Assembly: GCA_034096865.1 (NCBI GenBank)
Contig: JAWQFJ010001827.1
Location: 58,086-122,085, forward strand
DNA length: 64,000 bases
Direction of reading: 5' to 3'
Source of the DNA: Theodoxus fluviatilis
Taxonomy: Eukaryota > Mollusca > Gastropoda > Cycloneritida > Neritidae
Shown: piece after piece, positions 30,681 to 64,000 of the stretch
Layout: every line of letters begins with the position of its first letter
How positions within the stretch are numbered: the stretch's first letter is position 1
The notes under the pieces: generated by a model
What the model saw: only the letters and a program-made list of their open reading frames with translations
Told to the model about the DNA's origin: nothing
Database searches by the model: none
Made by a program: the position numbers and the translations under genes

Positions 30681-33600
30681 GAAACTAATTTTTCCTCGAC
30701 TTGTTTATTTGACTTTTTTGTATTCCTTTCTATCATGCCTTCTCGGCTCATGATAAGGTAAGTTTTCATACAAAGCACAAGAAAAAATTGACAACAGAAT
30801 GCATTTCTCTTGATGACGAGGAAAAACAAAATTGTAGAAAATGTAAAGGCTGTGGCAATCTGTCATCAGTAGCAGCATGTTATATCGGCTGCTGCTGGTG
30901 CTATGTGCCTTCGATGTACTTCTGACAGCCTGGTGCTTGAGTCTGCAGGGTCTTGAGGATCTCAACACTCCTTTGATGCCATATTGTGGAGGAATGAAGG
31001 ACAGGTTCAGGCTTGGTGATCTATGGAAATCTTCACCCTCAAGGCAACCTCTTCTTTCTTCTAAAATGTAGAGATTTTCTGCAGTGGATTTTGGCTAAAA
31101 TAGGGCATCTGCAAGCCAGTGCTGAATAGCAGTCCAAGCTGCTAATGCAGAGAAGGTAGTGAACCTCAATGGCCTAATAGAATAGGAGGTGGGTGAAGAT
31201 TGGTAGCAGTAGCTGGTAGTAAGAGGGTTAAAGGAAATACAATGTTTGAACAGACGTCTGTGTGAATATAGTGTACAATATTGGGTTAGATTTTATATCT
31301 CCCCAACCCTTTGCCTGTGGTCTGTGATGGAACTGTTTCCCATAGCAGTATGCCTTGTCTTTTCAAATCCTTCTCTTTTCAAATCCTTGTCTTGCCAATT
31401 ATGTTTCTGCTTTGGTTTTGCAATAATATTCTAGCTCTGTGGACTTGAGACGGGCGATGCGACAGATTAGCACAGCAGTTGCCCTGTGCAAGCCTGTGGC
31501 TGCTAATCACTGGTGCTGTAGAGGTGGACAGGGACTCCATGATGCCATACAGGAACGCAATATACTCTGCAGAATTATGCATGCATAAATGTAAGGCTGG
31601 CTGTGTCCAATTCTTCTCATAAGGTGTTTGATTCCAGTAATGCAGTCTTGATCATGAGTATTTGAGATATGCAATAAATGTGCAGACAAGTACGGGGGCA
31701 TGCATGATCTTCCAGGTGATTCCTAATTCAAATGCCACAATTGGGAACAAATAACATTAAAAAATATAGAAAATTATGGCTGAAGTGAAAGTTTAGGTGC
31801 CAAAATGAAACCAAAGCATTTTTTGTGAAGACCAGGCCCTTGTTGGAGTGTTTGTACCATGAATTGCACATGCAGTTCTGCTTTTACCCATTTCTGGGTT
31901 GAGATCTGGCCAGCATTGCTTTTATTTTTATTTTTTCTCTCTCCCCTCATTGCTTAGTGCGTTGGTTGAGTGTTCAGTTGTAGGACTGTTTCATTACTCC
32001 CTGGCATGCTGCTTTGTGTCTCACTTGGAGTAGACATTCATCAATAGAGTACCCCATTTTGGGCCTTTCAGGTTAGCAGGTTTTATGTTGGTGTAATGCT
32101 ACTGGCGACAGCAGAAAGAAGAGTATGATGTTTTTCTTGCATCTATGTGATTCTGCGGTGAATGATCTGTGAACAGCATTTCATGGATGTTGAGGTTTGA
32201 AGGCAAGGTTGAGATGCTGTTGACAGTTCAGCATTTGACATGGAGTCTGAAGGCCATGGCATGGTTCTGTGCAGTGCAGGAAGTAAGCGAGGTGCACAGG
32301 GTGCTGCTTCCTGCTGTTTGCATCTGTTGAAGAATGATGGTGATGGAAGACGTTGGTTTGTGGTTGTTGTGTTGGGCAGATTTCTTGGTCTTGTTTCAGG
32401 ATTGCTGTGTAAAGATGTATTCCTGAAGTCTTATTTCACCAAGCTGTCATGCTTCCCGTGAGATCCCACCATTCTAAGTTGGAATGTTAGTAGGTCTTTG
32501 AGAGGATCAAAACTTGCCCCAAAACACCTGACTGATAAACTTTTAGAAGGTTGCATTTAACTTCTGACTTTAAATTTTCGCAGACATGTCATCTTGGAAA
32601 AAGTTTTAAAGAAGCAACAATAAAAAGGTTACGGGAGAGCTTGTTCCCAAACTTTCATACAAACAGCGGGGAATTTCAGTACATGTAGTGCTCATCATCG
32701 AGGCCAGATTTGATGTGAGATTATGCTCAGACATGAGCTGCTAGGGTAGCAAAAAGCAAAGGAGAGGCAAGATGTTCTCTGAGGGAGACTGGGTGTGTGT
32801 TTGGGTTAGTGAATTGTCATTGTTGGCTCTGGGTTTACATAATCGTGGTAAAGCTATATTTATGAATTGCATGAGATGGTTAATTAATATAATGTTGATA
32901 GTCATTATTTGGTATTGGCAATGTCTGAGTTGCGTTGATGAATGTGTTGTTCAGTATTGTGTGGCCTTCTGTCTGGAGGATATGACCATTATGATGAGAT
33001 TTAAAGGAGCTGAATCAATTTGTGAAAGGGAAAGTTGTCTTGCAGATGTTGATGCAATCTCATACAAAAGCTTCAGTCTGATTTTCAAAATCCCTTCAGT
33101 CTATTACAAACTCAAGAGAATTGTTGACGAAATACCATCTATATTTCCTTAAGTAGTCTACAACCTTACTGTTTTGTACCATACATTTTGTACCATCTTT
33201 TGAAGAAAATAAACTGCAGACTGCGAAGTTCATTCACTGAAACAAATGAGTCGACGTTTTTCTGTCCATGTGATAAAGCCTGAATAAAGTATGTCATAGG
33301 GGGAATGATAGGGCCTGTTTTTCCAAAGGACTTTTCATTACCCAGGAAGGGCATGGGTCCCTATACATGTCTATATTTCATGGAAATTAAGTAATTGACA
33401 CTAACCAATTCACACTTTGAACCCTAAATCATTAAGCAACTCAACTGACCTCTTACCGCCACTCCATACCACACGGGCTAAATGCTTTACATTAGCAGTC
33501 CCACCCCCCAACCCGACCCACCTTAAACATTTTTTCAGGCAGGTGAGGAAAGGAGCACTTGAGATGATCTATGAATGGTCACTGCCATCTCTGCTACATC

Positions 33601-35398
33601 CAGGGGCATGCCGCTCTTAAGCTCCTCCCTTTTTCCCCCACTGCAACTTGAGTCACACCTCCATCTTTCCCATAGCTCCTTTCTCACACGTGCACAACAT
33701 CCATTCTCTGACGTCTCCCCCTCCACCCCTTACCCTTCCTCCCCACATGACTCTCATAGCCCACCCCTGCTTACCTCTATCCCTCTTTGCCTTTCTATGT
33801 ACTTGTTTGTATTTCCTTATTTCCTCCCAAAGCCTTTTTTGTAGCCAATCCTTTCTCCATGACGTCACATGTCACTTCAGAGATTCTTTCTTTCAATCCC
33901 ATTGTGCATCAGTATCTGTAAAAAAAAACTTACTATTGGCAATGTCGAGTACCAGCATACAAAATGGAAAATTGAAATGTAATGATGCTAGCTCTTGCAT
34001 CTTAATTTTCCATCCATTGATGGATGCTCAGGCTGCACACTTGCACCTCCTTATCATTGGGCTACTTTAGTTACCACTCAGAACACCTTTTCACTCCCTG
34101 AGGAGCATATGTGTGCAAGTTAAGGGCAGGTTTTAGTTTTTTAGTCAAAATCCTTGTTTATGCACCTAGGAAGTCCATCTTTTCATATATGATATATACT
34201 TGCATGAATTATGCAAAAACAGACTTTGTAATGACATTGCTACAGTCACATGACCAATATGGCGGATGGGTCTATAAATAGTATCACATTTTTTGTGCCT
34301 GTTTTCTCTGTCAATTTTTAAGATATTTGCTTCAAACTTGGTATTTGCCTTATTCAAACATAGCTTAATCTCACAAACTAAAATTATAAGTTTTGAACCA
34401 TATGTTAGTAAATGAGTAATTTTGAAAAAACACTTCATCTTTGTCCGTGAAAACAAATGCTAAGGTATGAAAGAATCATCCATAACTCAAAAAGTACTCA
34501 ATTAACCTCAATATGCTTAGTCTATGATGATTCCATACAACCTTGGAGAATGTTCAAAAGTTCAAGATGATTGAACAAGATTTGGCTGAGAAAATGGGCA
34601 CACAAGATCAGTAACAATTAAAAAAAGGACAAACAGAGAAAATTGACTTTGAAGTCTTTATTCAGGAACTATACAGACAGTGCACCTGACTTCTTTAAAA
34701 AAAGTTTTAAAATATTTTGAGGCAAGATAGAGAAAAGATAATCGGAGATGTGAAAGTCAAGAGGGTGATCTTGATCTTGGTAAAAAAATCTCATTTTCGA
34801 AAATTTTAGTGAAAACTTCGGTTCTTCAGCGTAGAAAAAACTAAAACCTGTCCTTAACCCAAAAGTCCACTCCTTTGGCAACTGGCAGCCAAGGGTTTCC
34901 AAAGCCTGTCCCACATCTTCTGAGCAACAATGTATGGCAATGAGACACTTCATTGATGACAAGAGTATATTGGGGCAGCATCCAAAACTGACTGCACACT
35001 GACACCAATGCGCAAGTGTGCGCGCGCACACAAATATTCCGACACACATACAGACAGATAAAAACATTCAGACAGACAAAAGCACATATGAACAGACATT
35101 GACACAGAGACACTGACTGACAGACACATGCATACAAACAGACACACAAACACACATAGACAACAGATGGACACACACACAGCTTCATATGCACACACAC
35201 ACAATCTCCCTGTTCCAGTTGAAATATGGATGAAGAAATGATGCTCAGCCTTGATAAGCCTGCAATGCACCTGAACAACTGGGAAATCCTTGCTTCACGC
35301 TGCTGTGCACAGCGCACTTCATTATACAGGAGAGTGTGATTTTGAAGCTAGACACCTCAATAGCCTGGATAAGGCATGTGCATACACACACATGCATG

Positions 35399-35429
<31 letters not shown>

Positions 35430-35740
35430 TGATGGTCCCCCATCTGTGTAGTTCCAGCCAAGTGAAATCAAGGGTTTCACTTTGAAGTTATAGTGTTAGT
35501 GGAAGGGAATGAATGGAGAGGGCAGTGATTGTTTATCTTGGCTCCAGCAGGGTGCAGCAGCGGTTTGGTAATGAACATTCCTAAGCGATAGTTTCCCAAA
35601 CATCTCTGTGCAGCCGAGCATGGCGTGTCAGACACTAAGAGAGCGTCCTGTCAGAAACTGTGACACATCAGTTCCCAGGGAATTGGTTTAGGGGAAGTCA
35701 CAGACACAATTCTGGATTGAAGTCTGCATGAGACTGCAGC
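30680..35740. other. Intergenic DNA after MED26
   Basis: No gene recognised on either strand. CA-rich stretches are at 35000-35200 and a (CA)n at 35395-35428. 34440-34640 resembles a dispersed-repeat tail. Confidence 0.45.
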
Positions 35741-35759
35741 TGTCTCACGATCTGGGGGT

Positions 35760-35930
35760 GGATTCAACAGGCCACCTCCCTACGCAATTCGTAAGAGGCG
35801 AATAACTAGGGACACCGTGACTTGATTTGCGTTTACTCTGAACTGTTCTAGTGATTTTCGTGCTAAATGGCCTTACATAGCCTACAAGGCTGATAGGCCG
35901 TAAAACACTGTCCATCCATCCATCCCCTCA
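35760..35930 (+). mobile_element. SINE-like repeat with (CCAT)n tail
   Basis: Contains TTCTAGTGATTTTCGTGC and GGCCTTACATAGCCTACAAG, then GCTGATAGGCC and a CCATCCATCCATCC tail, like the copies at 17400 and 62285. Confidence 0.65.
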
Positions 35931-36574
35931 GCATTGGAGTTCATCGAAAGAAACGAGGACCGGTCGTCCCTCATTCACTTCGGACTGGACACCCAAGTGG
36001 AGCACATGCTGAGATGGAGTTCTGCCCTGCAACTTGTCTCAGAGGTGCCTGACCATCAAAGCTGTTGCCGCAATCCCTTTTGCTGTAACTAGAGACTGAG
36101 TTCTGCTGCTGTAACCCACATCTGAGACGCCTGCTCATGCATCAGTGCTGCTGCCGCTATCCCTTCTGCGGTAACCGTTGTGAACCTCTACATTCTTCTG
36201 CAAATTCTGGACTTGAAACTAAGTAGTTTTGTGTTATAGGAACATCATTTCATCGACGAGCATTCGGTGAGAGATTTCAATAGACACATGGGACTGGTCA
36301 TCCAAGTGGAACTGATTATAAACTTTAACATTCGTGAATTAAGGCTGGCCTATTACTAAATATTCTTCTCGTACATGCTTGATTTTTGCATGAAGATTTC
36401 ATAGTTTGCACTTATTTGATTAAATTATTATTAATTGATTTCTCATTACGTCTTCTGGTTTTGAGAGAAAGAGACAGAGCGAATGAAGGCAGTGACTATT
36501 TGTATGCAAGACAGGTCTCATCCAACCATTGATTAATATCAACATACCCCTAGATTCAGAGGATGGCCTGTAAC

Positions 36575-36575
<1 letters not shown>

Positions 36576-36610
<35 letters not shown>
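36576..36610. repeat. (CA)n microsatellite
   Basis: About 17 CA units. Confidence 0.95.
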
Positions 36611-36613
<3 letters not shown>

Positions 36614-36639
36614 ATCAGTGATGCCCTTAGCACAGCAAA

Positions 36640-36810
36640 AATGACGTTGGTGTCGTCACATGTGGGACAGCAGCTGTGGTCAAACTCTGATGCGCAGGGG
36701 TGCCCGCACACAGGGCAGGCTACGGTAGCAGCAGCAGGATTTGATTCTCTGTCTTTTTCTGGTCTAGTATATATCCGATCGAGACTGGCCAGGCATTCCA
36801 CTTCAAAGAT
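36640..36810 (-). pseudogene. Cys-rich frame with CxxC pairs, mobile-element-like
   Basis: On the minus strand a frame reads VACPVCGHPCASEFDHSCCP followed by TCDD, a possible zinc ribbon, within an open stretch of 167 codons. Function unknown; it lies beside the SAP-like exon on the other strand. Confidence 0.35.
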
Positions 36811-36949
36811 CTTGGTGCCTCTGTTGGGTGAGTTGCCTGCAAGTGCTATATAATTAATAGGGTCTGCATCAGGGTTTATTGCTTCCCCTGACAAGCTAAG
36901 CGCAAGAGTTATCGCGCCTGCTTGATCAGTACACTGCATTATTGTAACT

Positions 36950-37087
36950 ATGGCGGCAATGGACACTGCAAATTTCGAACGATGGTGTGTGCCGGAATTG
37001 AAGCAGTTCCTACTGGAAATGCAACAGCCATTGTCGGGGACGAAAGCAGACCTAATCAAAGGGTCAAGGGCTGTATTGCTTTGAAGG
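36950..37087 (+). pseudogene. SAP-domain first exon of an unidentified gene or element
   Basis: MAAMDTANFERWCVPELKQF, then LLEMQQPLSGTKADLIKGSR. WxVxELKxFLxxxxxPxSGxKADLI is a SAP DNA-binding motif. A donor-like AAG|gtaaac follows. About 100 bp on, PDPVSLKTGWCSAVDFPSDF resembles the second segment of SAP/YqaJ-type proteins that are common in invertebrate repeats. The downstream frame is broken. Confidence 0.5.
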
Positions 37088-37549
37088 TAAACAAAGCAAT
37101 CGGCGGGAATCCGACATAGACTGTGCCGATGCTATGGCTCCAAAGTTTCCAAAACAAACAACACCATCGGGCCAAAAACTTCCTGATCCAGTCAGCCTCA
37201 AGACAGGATGGTGTTCGGCAGTGGATTTTCCTTCAGATTTTCGGGATGCAGACCTGTAAAACTATTTTGTTTTGAGAATAAGAGTAGTCGTGAACTCCCC
37301 TCCCGAGCTTGTGGCAGCCTGTGATTGTCAATCTCCTCACAAAGTCCCTCCCCCCTTGCATGACGGACCCACGGTTGAACCTGTGTGTGGCCACTACAAC
37401 AAAAGCATGTACAAGGGAATATGCGCTAAACAGGCTGTTTTTAACCGGACTAACACTTTCCTTTGAAACAAAGTTTTATCGAAAACGACCACCGGCGTTT
37501 GTGAACTTTGACTTCCCGGCGCAAGCTAGGAGAACCCCCATATAACAGA

Positions 37550-40076
37550 ACTTGGTGAGGAGATGAGCTCAACAATAGACTTCTGAGAAATATAACTACA
37601 TAACAACAACGCCTACAATTGGAAACAACAAATTTTATTGAATAATATGAGCATTTACATTGTGTGCATCTTTGCACCTAAATATCATATAATGAATTCA
37701 CTATATCCTACTGACAAATGTCATGTTTAAGTACTTTACAAAAGTAGTCTCTAGCACTCTGGCCTAACTTCCCTACATCATGTCAAAGTATAAAAGATGT
37801 ATTGTGGTAATTACACTTTTTTTCAAGGTAAAAACAGTGGAAGACAATAAATATCTTTGTGTACTTGTAAAGCTGTCTCAACCCTCCCAACTTGCATTCC
37901 TCGAGCCTCCAAGGCATACAGGGAACTACTGCTGCACACATCTTGACACCATGGCTGCCACTTCAGCATGCACAGAAGTTGTCAGAACAGCCAACTGATG
38001 GGTCAACAAAAAGCCAAGTGCAAATCAGATGTGTATTATTTCATCTAGACTCATTATGAAAAATGATTTCACGTTCCGACACATTCCCCATCAGAATATG
38101 CTTTGTCTCAGACTCCCTATCTAACTCAAATACATGCAGCTCTCAATCTAGCCCTAGCATTACAAAGCTCACAATTTGTACTTATAATGGCATCCAAAAA
38201 CTTGCAGTTTACTGAACTGTTTTCTGACTGTTCTTTGTGTGCAACTATTGCATCTAGCCTAGAGCATTTCATCATTTCTTATAGGGCAGCGTCAAAGGAG
38301 AACCAAACACTAAAATTCACACAATTCATCCATCCCTTCCCCATTCCTCAACCCAAATTGTTATCAGCATTTGAGCAGACCCTCCATTTGCAACAGTGCA
38401 CGTCGCAAAGGACTCCCATAGAATTCATCTGTACCACTGGAAGCCCTCAAACAACAAAACAGGCACATGCAATGTCACACCTGTTACTCAAGGTCTGATC
38501 TGGATCTCTGCATGCCCTGTCAATTCATATATCAAGACTGCTTCAAAATTTGACATTTCTTTGGCTCTCAGCAACCAGTCAGGAGAAACTTGAAAATTCA
38601 CCAAATGGACTGAATCACAAAGCTCTCATAACTTTGCACAGTCATAATTTTTATAGTCCAAACTTTGAGCAATTTCAATTTGTCAAACCACATTGAATCA
38701 CAGGGTCAAGTTGTTTCTGAACCTCAATAAAGGAAAATTGCATCACACACTTGAATTGAATCAGGATCAATTATTTAGTCAAATGCAAGTAGATACACAT
38801 AAAAAATTACAGATACATTAATTTCATATCCTGTGATAGGAGACACCTGATAACACAATTAAATGTTAAAAGTACAAGGTTATATGCATCCCTTCATGAA
38901 TATCACAGTGAGCACAATATAAATAAATACTTTCATATCATACAGGTAATAATTCGCTTTCAAAATCTATCCCAGTGAGACATCTCACTTTCAACAAACC
39001 CACATAGCTGAGCCAAGATTTTGGAATGTTGCTTACACACTATCCACGTGTTAACCAGGGGAGGGAGATACAGGGGTGCTTAGATCTATGTACACCCTAA
39101 CAATACTCCCAGTGGCTTCAAGCTGGACCTGAACTAAAGGGAAATGATTCATTTATCAACTAAAATGCATAGTGGCATCAGTGACTGGGTGTGGGGGAGT
39201 GGGGGGGGAAAATCCACAATGTGGACACTTTTTCATTTTCAAAGACTGCATAGCATTATTCTAGAGTCTGTTAGTGATTAGGCTATTTAGATAATAAAAA
39301 TGTAAGTAGTGGTTACGGTAACCAAACCAACCCTTTTCATTGGAGGGGGGTGGGGTGGGTGGGCCATGCTACCTTAAGCCACAACTATTTTTTTGGGGGG
39401 GAGAGGGGGCCTAATGTGGACCACTATTTTATAGTCTGTTACTGAGTACCTCAATCCTCCCTGAAGACTAAAGCTTTCTCTCTCTTACCCAAATAGCAGG
39501 AGGAATTCTCACGTGACTTTGGATGATATGCCCTTCACTTTCCTACAACCATCAACTTTGGTTGATGATTCATCAAGGCCACAGAGGTTTATTAGTTAAA
39601 GGCAGTGCATGCACTAAAAGCATGCAGCCTTCCTTCAGACAAGTCTGAAGCTACAGACCCAGTGCAATGTATATCCTAAATCCTGTCACTTCAAGATGAG
39701 TTTTTGTGTTCTCAGGAAGTAGTACTCCATGTCCCCGTTCAGGCACAATTGATTTTCCTCTTCATATTCATTTTATTAAAGGTAGTTTTACATGGTGGAT
39801 GGCAAGTAAAAAATGCAACTAAGGATGCATTTCATTCTGGAAAAGTCTTCCAATCTCATCTCAAACTCACCATTCATCTGCAAACAGCAAATGGGTAAAT
39901 GCATGGATTGTCCCTGTTGTGCTCTGCATGGATGTAGAAACACAAGCACTCTCAAACACATGCAAGCTGTATCTCACAACAACTCACACCAACTGCATGG
40001 AATAATTCAGACAGAAAACCCATTCAACGTTATCACAATAACAAGACTGCGTCAAAAATCTGCACTGGCAGAAACG
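37550..40076. other. Intergenic DNA between MED26 and STIL
   Basis: No gene recognised. Contains the STIL poly(A) candidate at 39772-39777 and, at 39290-39460, GTGGTTACGGTAACCAAAC, a sequence also found at 47850. Confidence 0.45.
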
Positions 40077-62611
<22,535 letters not shown>

Positions 62612-62699
62612 CTGAAATAAAAGAGGACTCTCTTTATTAATAAACTGATTCAATTAATTCTAAAAAGCAAATAGCCAATTTAAATTCAGTCACTAAAAG

Positions 62700-63405
62700 T
62701 ATAACTTATACTGCTTCATACAGCTCACACATACATGTACTGTTTCACATAACTCACACACCATACTGTTTTACTTAACTCACACACCATACTATTTCAC
62801 ACAACCCACACATCAAACTGTTTCACATAACACTCACAAGTCATACTGCTTCAAACAACTCACATATCACACTGCTTCACACAACACTCACAAAGCATAC
62901 TGCTTCAAACAACTTAAACATCATTCTGCTTCACACAACTCACACAACTCACCATTTCAAACAACTCACACATACTATTTCAAACAACTCACACATCATA
63001 CTATTTCACGTAACTCACACATCATACTATTAGTATTACACACAACTCGCACATCACACAGTTTTATACAACACACACATCATACTGCTTCACACAACTC
63101 ACACATCACATTGTTTCACACAACTCACACATACTATTTAACATAACTCACACATCATAGTGCTTCACACAACTCACACATACTATTTCACACTACTCAC
63201 ACATACTATTTCACACAACTCACACATCACACAGTTTTTTACAACTCGCACATCATACTGTTTCACACAACACACAGATCATAGTGTTTCACACAACACA
63301 CAGATCATAGTGTTTCACACAACTCACACATACTATTTTACACAACTCACACATACTATTTTACACAACTCACACATACTATTTCACACTATTCACACAT
63401 ACTAG
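62700..63405. repeat. Degenerate tandem array, units of about 22-29 bp
   Basis: Units of ACAACTCACACATCATACTG and TTTCAC type repeat about 25 times with length changes. The array lies directly against the 5'-truncated LINE. Confidence 0.9.
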
Positions 63406-63416
63406 TTTTCCTTCCA

Positions 63417-63957
63417 TACTGACCACAACTCTGGTATTGACGTTGGTGATGTCTAATCTTGATTACTGCAATAGCCTTCTGCTAGGTGAAACCCAAGAAT
63501 ATCTCCGAAGACTTCAACAGGTGCAGAACACCGCAGCACGTATAGTGAAACGTCCACCTAGTCGTTCTCACATAACACCCATTCTTCGAGAGCTACACTG
63601 GCTGCCTGTCCACCAACGTATTGTGTTCAAAACACTGTGTCATGTGTTCAAGTGCGTCAATGGTTTGGCCCCGCTGTATCTGGTTGAGCTCCTCAAGACT
63701 TATAAGCCTTTGAGGGATCTCAGATCTTCGGCGCAGTCATTACTCCATGTGCCACGCTATAACACCAAGAGATCTGGGGAGAGAGCATTCTCGTATGCTG
63801 GACCAAAACTCTGGAACGATATTCCAGACAGAGTGAGGAAATCTCCTTCAATACAGACTTTCAAGTCACAGCTAAAAACTCTTTTATTCAGAGGGTGAAC
63901 GTGTTGAGCGCCTTGAGCATGCCTTTGGGTGTGAGATTGGCGCTATATAAGAGCCAA
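63417..63957 (+). pseudogene. L2/CR1-type LINE, 3' end of ORF2 and tail
   Basis: The frame to the stop at 63898 is open: SNLDYCNSLLLGETQEYLRR, LQQVQNTAARIV, ITPILRELHWLPVHQRIVFK, YNTKRSGERAFSYAGPKLWN, FKSQLKTLLF. This is the domain after the reverse transcriptase in L2/CR1-type elements. The 3' end CGCCTTGAGCATGC...GGCGCTATATAAGAGCC forms the usual terminal stem. The 5' part is absent. It lies in the 5'-most visible STIL intron. Confidence 0.92.
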
Positions 63958-63985
63958 AATACATACATACATACATACATACAAA
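63958..63985. repeat. (ATAC)n tail of the LINE
   Basis: About six ATAC units directly after the GCGCTATATAAGAGCC stem, as expected for the 3' tail of this LINE class. Confidence 0.9.
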
Positions 63986-64000
63986 CCAGTGATATATGAC

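Noticed and set aside
32772..33152. Plus-strand frame of 126 codons
   Set aside because: No recognisable domain, AT-rich composition like its surroundings, and no splice context.
34669..35427. Cys/Val-rich minus-strand frames
   Set aside because: Caused by CA/TG-rich simple sequence.

Overview
The window looks like nuclear DNA of an invertebrate animal, most likely a marine mollusc and perhaps a gastropod. Genes are sparse and split by GT-AG introns, microsatellites are abundant, and much of the non-coding space is layered DNA transposons and non-LTR retrotransposons. The species call is an inference from repeat style and gene content.

Three conserved host genes were found. (1) A TMEM69-type membrane protein on the minus strand (10659-11558). 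(2) MED26, a Mediator subunit, on the plus strand (15028-30397), rebuilt from three exons: a 63-bp first exon, a 75-bp second exon and a 2.2-kb last exon, separated by introns of 2.8 and 10.3 kb. (3) STIL, the centriole-duplication scaffold, on the minus strand, with ten exons between 62611 and 40077. Its first exons and start codon lie beyond the right edge. TMEM69 and MED26 are divergent around a CpG-richer block ending near 15.2 kb. MED26 and STIL converge across about 9.7 kb.

Left edge to 15 kb: a CpG-rich segment, a 64-bp minisatellite, a TIR transposon (3684-8253) whose coding region holds a 3.5-kb 48/49-bp minisatellite, a short TIR element with perfect 6-bp target duplications (8580-8865), a second minisatellite, TMEM69, and a long GAA/GGA/GAT tract.

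MED26 intron 2 holds a piggyBac-like element (18374-26328) with a large internal foldback. Nested in it are a second TTAA element (19534-24115), which carries a Harbinger remnant and a tRNA-derived SINE, and two Helentron-like elements. After it come a decayed RNase H LINE end and another 6-bp-TSD element.

The 10-kb STIL intron at 50.9-61.0 kb is a set of nested elements: a second copy of the 3.7-kb-type transposon (51147-60817) contains a 6-bp-TSD element and a piggyBac-like element; the latter contains a Helentron-like element; and that contains a Kolobok/Mutator-like element. Comparing paralogous copies inside the window gives empty sites that fix several insertion boundaries. The right end has a ~29-bp tandem array and the 3' end of an L2/CR1-type LINE.

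How the host genes work: MED26 acts in RNA polymerase II transcription, STIL in centriole assembly, and TMEM69 is a membrane protein of unknown role. Nothing in the sequence suggests that they act together.
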